Shown here: positions 22,564 to 33,928 of the stretch, piece after piece
Numbering within the stretch: the stretch's first letter is position 1
Layout: every line of letters begins with the position of its first letter
NCBI GenBank assembly: GCA_010093685.1
Contig: MU006216.1
Coordinates: 571,065 to 635,064 of the forward strand
DNA length: 64,000 nucleotides
DNA from: Ophiobolus disseminans
Lineage: Eukaryota; Ascomycota; Dothideomycetes; Pleosporales; Phaeosphaeriaceae
Direction of reading: 5' to 3'
The notes under the pieces: model-generated
The model's input: the letters and a program-made list of their open reading frames with translations, nothing else
Told to the model about the DNA's origin: nothing
Database searches by the model: none
Translations under genes and position numbers: made by a program

Positions 22564-25500
22564 CTAGCTTCGTCTCCTCGTAGTAAAACTCCTGCGTATG
22601 CTCTCGCCCCAAGCAGAGTTGTCGAGGACTTCCAAAACATCTGCCGCACTGACCGCGCTGTTGGCTCTGCTTCTGCTGTTCGCAGGGCCGGGGTCGAGTT
22701 CCTCAAGCGGACTGGGCGGCCGACTCAGCGCAGACGCAAATTGCCAGTCGCCTTCTGCGGGCGGCGAGAAAGGACTCGGGCCTGCTGATGAACGTGTCGG
22801 CGATCCAGTGGGTGTTTGTTGTATCGAATTTGCTCTGCTCCTCATACCTGCAGCATTGGTGTCCAAATGCGGGGGTGATGGTGCACGAGTGAGGCCGCCT
22901 TGTGTGTTTGTGTCGGCGGGTGTGAAGAGCGAGCTGCCACTTGGTGAGTGGTTTGGCACGCGCTGCGCGTTTGTGATGTCTTCGTCGTCGATGAAAATCT
23001 CCGGGACAGTGAATTGCGGGATTGTATTCATGCGGCCTTGCTTCTTTTGCTCCATTGCGCGGCGGAATCGGCGGGCCCAATAGAGTGTGTCGAAGAAGCC
23101 GACGACAACATTGCGGCGGACGGCTTCCTCAACACGCTGAAGACGCGCGCGGCGACGGAGATACTCTTCTAACCTGATGGAGCATTAGCACAATGTACGC
23201 GGGAATGTTTCGCACATTAACATACCTCAAGCTCTTGTTGTCGTTGATAACCTTGTGGTGAGCTAGGATCATCAAGAGTGAAGTGAACTGAATGCCTCGG
23301 TCGGGGTCGCTTGACACAAGCACCTCTTCATAAAAGGTGTTCATGCGCCGTCTTCGGCGGCGAATTTCAGCGACCGGAAGGTCAGATAGACATCGGTTGA
23401 GGCTTATGATGTCGATCTCCTGTGTGGGTTCACGGCTGGGCACAGGCAGGTTCGAGGTTCGTCGTTGTGCTGTCCCGCATTGCTCAATCAGCCTGCCAAC
23501 CGTGAAATCACCGTCGTAAATTCTCATTTCGAAGATGCCGGAGAGTTCCTGTAGTTGTTACTATCAAAGCACGTTGAGGTAGTGGATGACTTACACCCAG
23601 TAGCCGAGGAAATTGGTCGCGTGAGATGTAGCCAGTCCCATTAGGATCAAACTCAGCCCAAGCTTGCTTGAAACGACGAACCTCCTCTCGACTGATGACC
23701 GACAAACCGCTGCTACGTTGGTAAACGTAACTGAAACTTTCGTAGATCAACGAAACAAACAAGTTGACGAAAATGTACATGCTGAGAATGTTCCAGGTGA
23801 TGAACAGTGCGCGCGCCCATTCAGGGCTACCGCAATCACTGTCGAAATATCTAGGACCCACGGTGCAGTATGGATGATCCACATAGGCAAAGTCTTCCAT
23901 TAGTTCGTTCCAACCTTCACCCATGCTCATTGTGAACAAGAAGATGAGTGCTTTGGGCACTGTTCGGAAATTGATGTTCCCAGTCTCGTTTGGACCAAAG
24001 CGGGTGAGGCCGAATGTTTGGGTGAGCGCAATGGCATAAACCAGGAACAGCACGAACCATGTTGCGAGGAGGTTTGCGATGGCTGTCAGGCTGGCTGCGG
24101 CTGTCTTGAAAAGTTGATCAAGTTGGTTGTTTCTTGGAATCAGGAGAAGAGCAAGTGACACCAGGCAAAGCTTGTTCAGCTGGGTGAACACTCTAGTGTC
24201 GCGTTTTGCTTGAACCAGAATTGATGTGGCAAATGTCCCTGATACGGCAAAGATTGAGAACACATCCCAAGAGCTCTTGCGGAACCGGTGCCACGAGAGA
24301 CCAATGATGCGAATGATAACGTTAGCAATGAATATGATGGTGAGCAAGAGGAAGACGTAGTCTGAAGCACTGTTAGCGCGGAACATGCCCCAAAAAATGG
24401 ATTCATACCCCTAACTCTCTCCCATAGCCCGTGTCCTGGATACCACTCTAAGCATAGAAGCAGAAGATGGAATATCAGAGCTCCTGTGATGAACCGCTGC
24501 CATCGTCCTGTTTTGCGAACAGCTCGGCGGTAACACCACTCTTCCCATGTCTCGCGTTGCTTGGTGGAGGAGGGTCGTTTCGAGGGTGAGACTTGTCGAA
24601 GGAGCTTTCGAAGTTCAAGCCAAGACCGCTGGTCTGTAGTGAGGAACGCAACTCCAGTCTGTTCTGTGTAATTCCGCATGAAAACAGATATGAAGAGCGT
24701 AAGCACGAAGACAGCTCCGAGCAAATTGAAGATGATGAAGTACACAGCATTTCCCTGTGTGGCATAGGGTTTTGGTTGTTTGAAAACGCCTGTAATGCTC
24801 ATTCCGGACCACATGACATCCGTCCAGCCTTCTTGTGATACAATCTGGAACAGGATGAAAAGCGAGTTGCCAAAGTTGTCGAAGTCGTAATACGGATTTG
24901 CAGCTTGCCGTGGAGCAAGGACATTCCATCCGAACGGAGAGCTGGTGTATTCGCCAACGCAGTCATTTAGATCGATAATGCCAGAACCGTCATCATTGCA
25001 GGCCTGGAGTTGGCCAACGAAGAGATTGAGTCCGTAAATGGCAAAGGGAATTAACAAGCTAAGCGAGACGAAGGCAGCCTGCGTAGATTAGCAAAATAAA
25101 TCTTACTGAGATTTAAGCCTTACAGAAAAGAGTTTCCACCACCCTCGCACGATCAGGGAGTGAAAATGATCGCGAGTGCTGTCACTGACGTTGAGCAATC
25201 GCAAGGCCCTCAGGGCCTTGAATGCACCGACAGTTCTAGTAATCTGACCATCCTTGTATAGCGATGTGATGATATTGACCCAAAGGGTAATCAGGACAAC
25301 TCCATCGATGAAGCCCCATGAGCCTCGGAAGTATGCATTTGGTGTCCAAAAAAACCCATCAGCGATGACCTTGATAAGAGCCTCAATACTGAACACGATA
25401 GCGAAGCCCATATCAGTCCAGACGAACCAGTTTTTAACGCTGAAATCGTGTTTCAAGAAATACTCCCTCTGGTACAGGGGCGTCGTGACACATGCGAGAA

Positions 25501-28500
25501 GCACCATCGCAATGATCGCGGCGTATATAAACGCCGAGAAGGCGTACCAGACAGGGACTGAAGGCGTCACTCCTTCAATACGATCACCGCCACGACCAGG
25601 ACCTACGATGCGCTGACAGAGTTTGCGTATCGCATTGTGGGGCCTGAATATAAACAATGACACGTTGTAGTTCGGGTGATTGCGCAGATATTCGCGCTGT
25701 GCCTTTTTGCGCTTCTCGGTGGCGGATACCACTTCTTTGGCCATTCGCCTAGGGTCGAGATCCTCGTATGCACGGCCAAAGTCTAGGGGGGCATAGAAAG
25801 GATTAGGTTCTCTGTGCACGACGCGGCGCAGGAACCGCTGCCACATGGTGGAGACAGTTCCGGATCCAACAATAGTCATAGCTGGGCGGATACCAGGACG
25901 TGGCTCTTCCTCATTGGGGCTTCCACTTTCCACGCCTTCATCGAGAAAGTCTCGTACAACAGCATCTTTGAGTAACATTTCAGCGGCGGCAGTGCCGTAA
26001 TCAAGTGGATCTCGGCGGTTCGCATGGCCAAGTTTGAAGATCGACGAAAGCGAGAGATTACTAAAACGGTCAGCTAAGTCTTGTGCAGCCTTTGGAAGTA
26101 CGTACCCGTGCGAAGAGCTAAGTCCTTGTTCCTTCTGGTGGAGGAATGCTTTGACTTGCTGGAGGCGCTTCTCGTCTTCCGAGACATCGAAATTTTCCTG
26201 AATGACAGCAATAAACATGTTGAGCACAATGACTGAGATTCAATTAGCATTAATATTTGAGGTCGGTAGCTTCAACTCACAGTTCGCGAAGATGAACCAC
26301 AGGATACAGAACGAAGCACCTATCCATGCGGTGCCGAATTGTTGCTGGTATTTGGTGACACCGTATAGGATGGTTGTCCAATTTTCACTGGAGAAAATCT
26401 GGTACATCCCAAGGAAAGAATTGTAGATGTCAAAGAACGGCACGCGGATCGTCTCGCCTGCATCTTCTTCCGGTATCTCCCCTCGAAAGAGCTGAGAAGC
26501 AAAAATAGAGGCCAGAAAGGTCAAAAGGAACACGAAGAGAATCAAATTCAGGAGACCGCTCACGTTGCCAAAAACGATCATCTAGAATATGTTAGCACAC
26601 AAGTTATTACCATGACACAAAACCACTTACAACGAGATCTCTTGTCATTGGGACAGCCAAGACAACCCGGTAGACACGGACGATTTGGAACAAGGTCAAC
26701 CACGCATACGCCTTCCCACCGTAGGCGTTCTTGATTACTGGTAATTGAATGATGGTTGTGACTATGGCGATGATCAAATCCGCGATGTTCCGCTTACTCT
26801 TGAAGAAGTTCCGCCAATCAACGACAAGTCGTACAAGTATCTCGAGTAGTAGAATGAGTGTGACGATAGTCTCAGACCTGTCAATGAAGGACTGTCGGAA
26901 AGGACTCATCACAGAACTTCTCATCATCTGGCTTACGAGTCCGAAGGCTACGACAACAATCCATATCCAGGATGTCTTATCGTACAAACGCTTTAAGCTG
27001 TTTATGCGTTGCTTCTCGTCTTCTTCGTCTGTCATGTCTTCCTTGATCACCTCTCCGGTAAACGCGCTGGTCTTGCTCTCTTCCCGAATGATTTGAAAAG
27101 ACGAGGTGATGACAGCGATGAGTAGAGAGATGAGCCATAAACTTAGGATAAGGATTCCGACGATGAAAAATAGAGAACTGATCAGATAATCGGTGTCGGC
27201 CATCGTGTAGAGAAGTTCTGACCACGTGTTCGAGGACATGATGACGAATACGAGCTCAAGGGACTGGAGGATGTCGTCGAAGCTTTTCGTACCGTTATAC
27301 GGGTTGTTCGCCTCAACACACCGCGATCCGACGGGGCAGAGGAACCCCTTTCCTCTTTTCGGACCAGCTGGCCGATCTGGAGCATGCTCGTAGCCTTCGG
27401 TGAGGCCATTGGCTAGGCGGTGTCCACCACAAAATTGCATCTCGTTTTTGTAGTTTTCCACACCTTGCGGACCCCCTAGCCATACGCAATTTCTTCTTAA
27501 GCTTGATTTGAAACTTTGAACGCCGACGATGGAGAACAAGAGCCAGAAGAACCCGATCAGGAAAGCAACGTTGACCAGCAAGGGAGCTGCTTTTTTCAAA
27601 CTACGGAGAATGACCTTCACGTGGGTTAGTTGTTGACTAGAGTTGAACATCTCATGCAGCTTACCGAGGTTCCACTGGTGAGGTTCAAAAGACGGATGAT
27701 ACGCAGACAACTGAGCATCTCGAATACAAGGATCACACGAGTGTTTTTGATATCTAGCAGGCTCAGGATGAAGGCGATCCAGAATGAGACAACAGCGAGG
27801 AAGTCGGTTCGGTTAAAGGAATGTCGCAAGTAAGCTCTATGCGCCAGTCGGGCGCGCTGCTGTTCGCGCGAATCGTCGGGCCCAATATCAGTATGCATTT
27901 GCGCTGTTGTAAATGTACGAAGCACTGAGGGTTGTTGAGGTTCCATAGGATCATCGTTGGTGCCACTACGCCTCTGGGAGTTTTGCCGCTCAGGACCGCC
28001 GAATAGTCGATTTATCTTCATCATCAGAGCTTCCCGCAAGCCTACTTGTCGATTGATCGTGCTGTACTCGACAGGATTAACAAAGAAGCCAGAAACAATG
28101 ATTCGTACAATGGCCTCCATGGTGTAGACTATGAACAGGCCCAGGAGGGCATAGTCAATGCCGGAAAACTGCTGGAGGTGTTTTATGGCACCTGGTTCAA
28201 AGTTGGCTTTGGTGCGCGCGTCGACTGCGAGTAACACTGTCTGCACCACAATCAGAACAAGAAGCAAGGGCTCGGTCACCGGATGGACCAGAACGTCGCA
28301 CAACTTCATCCTGATCTTGCTGTTAGCCGGGAAAATGCCTAGACTTTTCCCACGCAACGGATTTGGAGGCCGCTGCCATTGTACGCTTGGATTGCGCGTA
28401 CGGATGGGCGACGGTGGCTTCTCGCTGGTGGTAGACGGGGAGGGTGATGAAGGGCCATCGGTCGCATATTCGCGCAGTGCTGGAAACGAGGGAGGTTCTT

Positions 28501-29365
28501 GTAGACGGGCTTTCACAGTGGACTTTCTGCGGAGAGTGCGTTCGGCGACCTGAGAATCATTACTGACATTAACGACACGCTGAGACATGTTCCGCATGAT
28601 GGTTCCGGCCCGATTCAGCGGCGATGTGATCTGGCCCGGGGAGAGAGATCTCTTCCTTCCCCGTGAGTCGTTGAGACTGCCCGTTGCAGCTTCCACCTGC
28701 CCGATGTTCTCACTGCCCCTTGCCATGTGCGAGGTGTCTGCAGGACTCAGGAAGCGCACGCTTTGGAAGCTGGAACGGTCACGCTGTGGAGATGCGGAAG
28801 CTGCAGCCCCACTAATGGGCTGCAGATGTCGGGTGTCGGTCAAACGTGCTGTGTCATCATAGACGGGCGAAAAGTAGCCATGGTCCTCGGACGTGGACCT
28901 GGCCTGGTAAGGATGGTCTTGCTGGGTGAAGGCGTCGTCCGAGGAAGATGGTGTCGCAATCGGCGGAGTCAAAGGTGGTGATGTGTCGCCCTGGAAGTTC
29001 ATGTCCATGCCAAATCCTATGGCGGCCTGGAATGCGCCCGCATCGATGGGCGAGCCCACGTCCTCCTCCTCGACTCGTCTGATGCCACTGCTTGCGCCGC
29101 CCACATTGGTGTTGATCTGCGGTCGCACTCCATATCGCGTGGGGCTTGGCGATGCCTCGGCTATGGGCGCATACTGCGAGTCTCTGTAGCCTCCAGTCGC
29201 TATCGCGCCCGTGTGCCTGAGCAGATTGCGCCCGCGATCGCTGAGGGTGCGCCGGTGCTGGTGTGGCGCAGTCTGGTCATCGTCGTCCGGCGGCCGATTG
29301 AGATCTTGCAGAGGTATTGATTGGTGTGTCTGGTTCCGGCGATGGTTGGGGTCCGGATAGGACAT
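22564..29365 (-). CDS. cch1: voltage-gated high-affinity calcium channel alpha subunit (Cch1)
   Basis: Pore subunit of the plasma-membrane high-affinity Ca2+ uptake system, working with Mid1. Eight exons: 27665-29365, 26631-27614, 26281-26581, 25124-26232, 24409-25078, 23595-24361, 23226-23548 and 22564-23173 (introns of 45-52 nt) give 2154 aa. The first 340 residues are disordered. Four six-helix repeats follow. The S4 of repeat I reads RIIRLLNLTSGTSVILRSLK; that of repeat III includes KALRALRLLNVSDSTR. The selectivity-loop positions read Asn in repeat I (MSSNTWSEL), Glu in II (SSENWTTI), Glu in III (SQEGWTDV) and Glu in IV (MGEGWNEL), the NEEE pattern of fungal Cch1. The cytosolic C-terminus has an EF-hand-like loop (FDPNGTGYISRDQF) and ends VLEVLDNSAWGESIRRSFTT... 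The divergent neighbour is a PHD protein; no Mid1 gene is in the window. Confidence 0.96.
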
Positions 29366-30505
29366 CGGGGCGTCCTGTCCTGGCGTGGAGGGCTCAAATC
29401 GGCATCTGGTCGTCGCTTCTCAGCTCGCTTCGTGCTACCGCGCAAGCATGTGGGTGTGTTTGGGGGTAGGATGTGAGCAGCACTGAGGATGGATAGAGCG
29501 GGGCAAACGAGCGTAGCGTGCGCAGTGGGAGGGTAGGTTGCGGCGAGGTTTGTAGGAGATTCGTGGTGATGCGGGATGGCGGAGCAATGCACGGAGGTGA
29601 ACATGGACACGCCCAAGTTACATGGGTCAGCCAGCCCAGTGTAGAGTTAGCCCTCTTGTGGCTTAGATGGCAGGGGACACTGCCGGTAAATATAGTTCGC
29701 CGTTGTGCCTCTGGCGATCACGTAGCACCGGGCACAGCAGGCTACATGCACGACTTGAGGTCTTATTGCACACTGTCTGGACCGCCTGGGAGGCCAACTT
29801 GATACACAGCAAAAAACGCATTGTTGCCAATAGGAACTGCTGAGCCACACCAGCAGCATACGAAACGTCTTCCTGGTAGTGCGCGCAAACCCCTGGCGTA
29901 GTCGCGTCAGCCACATCAGTCAGCCCTAATCCAAGTTGGCGTCGTCCAAGGTTTACGCACGGCGACCCTCAGATGTACCTGCAGAATTACGTCCTGAACA
30001 GCCTGACATCCGGACAGTCCACTTGCTGAATATCGTGATCCAGTCTTTCGTCTTTCATTTACCGGCTTCACCAGAAGATATTATTTGGGCTACCTCTTGA
30101 GTCGTGCCTGGCTGTGCTGGTTGGTGACCACTTGTATAGACACATGCACAGCTGATGAAATTTACAAACAATTTCAAGAAACCATATATGCACTGCCAAT
30201 GCCATCCGGTGAGTTAACATTTCCAACACGCTTTCAGGTGTTGCCTGTGTGGTGCTTCTGGAACCCGGCCGCCTTACCGCTTTGGGCTTCTCCGTAATAA
30301 TTCGCCGCAAGGCGACGCGCTTCATCGTCCCCAGCATCGTGAGACCCACATTCACCCTCACGTCCACCACGGTCCGACTACCACGCCTACACCTCGTCGT
30401 GAATCCCCTTCTTATTAGCAACATCAAAAGCCCCACCACCGATATCGTCCATCTGAACCCTCCAACGCTGCCTGGACGCGTCGCCCTGCGGCATCTCCCT
30501 TCACC
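29366..30505. promoter_or_regulatory. 1.14-kb divergent intergenic region
   Basis: Shared upstream region of cch1 (-) and the PHD-finger gene (+). Frames within it are short and overlap on both strands. A pyrimidine- and CA-rich leader precedes 30506. No defined operator is visible. Confidence 0.5.
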
Positions 30506-33208
30506 ATGCCGTCTCGCAAGCGCGCACGCGACGACTCAGATGCAGAGGAGCCGGTCGAGGCGCCTAGCACACTGCACAAGCTGCGCAACATGTGGCAGTT
30601 CGCCAATCTCGCGCAATACATCAGCCTGTTCGGTGACGCCATTAAGATCGACAGGGACTTCGACATCGAGGTACGGCAGCTTTGCGCCCAGCAGCATTAC
30701 GATGCGCCGGAGACGACTGCGATGGAAGGAGAGCTGACAAGGACATAGGAACTGGAGTCCGAGTGCCTCAAGCCGCATGCCTCGGAGAAGCTGGGACAGA
30801 TCGGTCTGGCGCTGCTGAAGCACGTCTCGTCGCACAAGGGCTTGACGTCCGTTATTCCATCTCTTGCTGAGCTTAGGCGCTGACGTGAAGCAGACGCGAT
30901 ATCTTTGACGAATACACACGCCGCCAATACGTAGCCAAGGCCCCTGACCGCAACCCCTTTGGCATCGAGGAGGACCCCGACAGGTTTGACGACTTCGACG
31001 TCTACACCAAGATCAAAGTGCTGCAACAGCTATCCACATGGACGCTGAACAATCCCAACTCGATACGCGAGAGGCTAGCAGCCACAGACGGCGAACAGAC
31101 GCTCTGGGTAGGGAAATGCGCCAATGTACTCAGATCATCGCTAACAATCCTACGTAGCGCATGGAGCCCACTGGATGGGATTCCCAGGACAGGATCCTCT
31201 TCGTGCTGGACGACAATCGTCTGTATCGACGGACAGACCCGCCGCCTCCACCCGAACCAACCAAAGCGAAAGCGAAGTCGAAGTCGAAGAAGTCAAAGGG
31301 TACAAGGGCTAGCAAGCGGCAAAAGCTGTCTACGCCCGAGCCCGAGGACGTAGCCGAGGAAGAGCATGCGTCTGCCAATTCGCAGCCAGCAGACGTTGAG
31401 GACGATGGCTTCGGCGGCATGAAGTGGGAATGCGTATGTGTGACCCTGGAGGACTACCAAGAATACCTGAGTAGCATACGGAAGAGCCGAGATCCCAACG
31501 AGAAGATACTCTACAAGCGGCTGGAAGAAGACGTCATGCCTGTCATGCTAAACCTGGCTGAGGAACAGGCCAAGAAGCAGGCGCGCAAAATGAGGGAGCT
31601 CGAGAACATGCAGAAATTGGCCATGGCGAAGCGCTCTTCCAGAATATCATCCAGACTCGAGAAGCAGAAAGAGCAAGATGAAGTTGAGCAAGCAGAGCGC
31701 AAGAGGCAGGCTGAATTGGCTATGGCGAAGGCGGAGCTGGAGAAGCAAAAGCACCTCGAGGAGGCCCACGACTCTCGCAGAATGACACGGGAACAGCGGC
31801 TGCGTGAGCGTGAGACTGCGAAGATCTTGAAGGAAGAAGAGCTACGAAAGCTGAAGGACAACGAGCAGAAGCTGGCTACCAATGCTGCCAGACTATCAGA
31901 GCGGCACCTCAAAGCTATGATGAAGCAGCACGAGATCGATCTCAGGCGACTGAACGAAGAGGAGGATTGGTTTTTTGACTGCGAGAAGTGTGGCACGTAC
32001 GGCTCTAACCTGGTACGTTCACCTCTGCCTTGTATGTTTGCGGTTGCTAATAGTTGCAGAACGACAACACCCCTCAGATTTCATGCGAAAAGTGCAACGT
32101 CTGGCAACACGTCAAGTGTCACGGCGTCACAGAAGACCAAGTAGACAACGCCAACTTTCAATTCATATGTGGTACATGCAAACGCAAAGAGGATGAAGAA
32201 GGCCAACCCAAGCTTCCACCCCTCAAATTGAGACTCACTTCCACTTCGCCAGCATCCAGGTCAGAGGCGCAAACAAATGGAGCGCAACCTCCTACGCCCA
32301 CCCGCATCTTGGAATCCGTGCGAATACCAGTACCACAGTCGCATGCTGTACAAAGTTACCAGCAGCCTGTCCAACCTATACAGCCTTGGGTCGATGGCCC
32401 AAGTCTATCACCACGTGGCCAAGCACTGGGTCCACCCGGTATCCATCGTTCGGAAGCAGCATATGGGTCTCCCTACAATGATGCGCTTGGTAGCTCATCA
32501 CCCGTGCGGGCACGGCCGATATCTTCCGGGCAACCCCCTGTTAGCTTCTCACGACCCAATGGCTTCCCTACTTCATCACCGCCGCCCTTCAACCTACCCA
32601 GAATACCGTCCAGTCCGGTCAAAAGCCACCACATGCAACATCCCCAACAAAACGGCAACTCGTCATTCGGCCCGTCAAATCCCTTCGGATCATCACAATA
32701 CGCACCGCCCTACGCACAAAGTTTCGGCCGCCCAGCCTCATCCGCAGGAGGCCACGCTGGCTCCCCAGTCAAACACTCCCCCGCCGCCTCACCCCGTCCA
32801 ACAAACGGCCTACCAACGGCCTACAACTTCAACTCCCCGCACTCATCCTTCCCGCCAAGTTCAGCCCATCGCCCCCAGCCCTCCTTCTCGCCCACAAAAC
32901 ACAGTTCTCCAGCTCCCCTACCAACACACATGTCCTCCCCCGCCCCCGCACCCATCCACATTGCCCCCAGCCCATCACAAATGCCCGCACAAGTCCTCCC
33001 AGACCCTATTCCCGCGCCCTCGAAACACGACGCCATGCGCCCCGTATCCAGCCACGCTATGTCCGAGACTTCGGTTTTCCCGCCAAGTCAGTCCCTAAGT
33101 CCGAAGCGCGAACCGACCATCATGAGCCCCCCTGTTAAGAAGTCGAGTCCCGCGCCAGATCGCATGCAGGGCGTGCAGTTTGCCAATGGGCAGAATGGGG
33201 CCTTTTGA
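30506..33208 (+). CDS. DDT/WHIM-like and PHD-finger chromatin protein
   Basis: Probable regulator of chromatin remodelling. Exons 30506-30670, 30749-30846, 30894-31107, 31158-32012 and 32060-33208 (introns of 78, 47, 50 and 47 nt) give 826 aa. Residues 20-160 resemble a DDT-type helical module (LRNMWQFANLAQYISLFGD) leading into a WHIM-like signature (GWDSQDRILFVLDDNRLYRR). Then follow a Lys-rich segment (KAKAKSKSKKSKG), a charged coiled coil encoded about 31540-31960, and one C4HC3 PHD finger (CEKCGTYG ... ISCEKCNVWQHVKCHG ... CGTCKRK) split by the last intron. The last 350 residues are Pro/Ser/Gln-rich and disordered. The layout is like RSF1/CECR2-type partners of ISWI remodellers, an inference from motif order. 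The intron at 30847 has a non-consensus GTCCGT donor but is required for the frame. Nuclear. Confidence 0.82.
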
Positions 33209-33928
33209 AGATGCTGGTTGGTGTGCTTGGGTTGGTTGGGTGTAATATGTACAGAGTAGTTGGTTGGCTTCCTCAGGAAAGTTGGAGTTCTGGTAATGTT
33301 GATGTTGCATGTACGGATATGAAACAGCGACGTTGAGAGTAGATGGGTTTTGCATTGTTGGCGCAGGACGAGGCGGTTCACCAAGTGCGAGATTGGGGAA
33401 GCAATGTTGCATTTTTCTTTGCGTATCTGTTTCTTTGTCTGTAGCTCCTGACTATTGGTGAAGTCGGGGACAATGTATTATTTTAAATTTACAGGTTCGT
33501 TTATATATTAGTTGCCCCTGTGTCGTAGCGCTTTCTTTGAAGACTGGGCTCTTGAGTACGTCTATTGTGATACAGCGAGACGTGGCATAGGAAGAAAGGC
33601 GGAAAGGAACTATGACCACACGATCACAACACAGTGACGAAATGCAACGTTACATGGGGGCAGTAGTCGCATAACTCGCATAGAGGTCATTCACAAAATA
33701 TCAAAACATGTCACATCATGTCATCTATTCATACACAAAGTGGTGAGACCATCTACACATCTTATCCCCAACCCACGAAGAAGCAGAAAATCTTCACGTC
33801 TGACCCTAATCCAAAATTATATAATCCACCGAGAAAGAACATCCAAAAAGTCGAAAGTGGGTATAATACCAGTATCCATCCACCAGATCCAACCCAACCC
33901 AACATCCCTCAACCCTATTCCACACTCC
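33209..33928. other. intergenic region between convergent genes
   Basis: This is the 3' flank of the PHD gene (+) and the Zn2Cys6 factor (-). It is AT-rich around 33475-33510, with repeated cytosine-rich runs near 33890-33960 that overlap the transcription factor 3' end. No gene seen. Confidence 0.6.
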
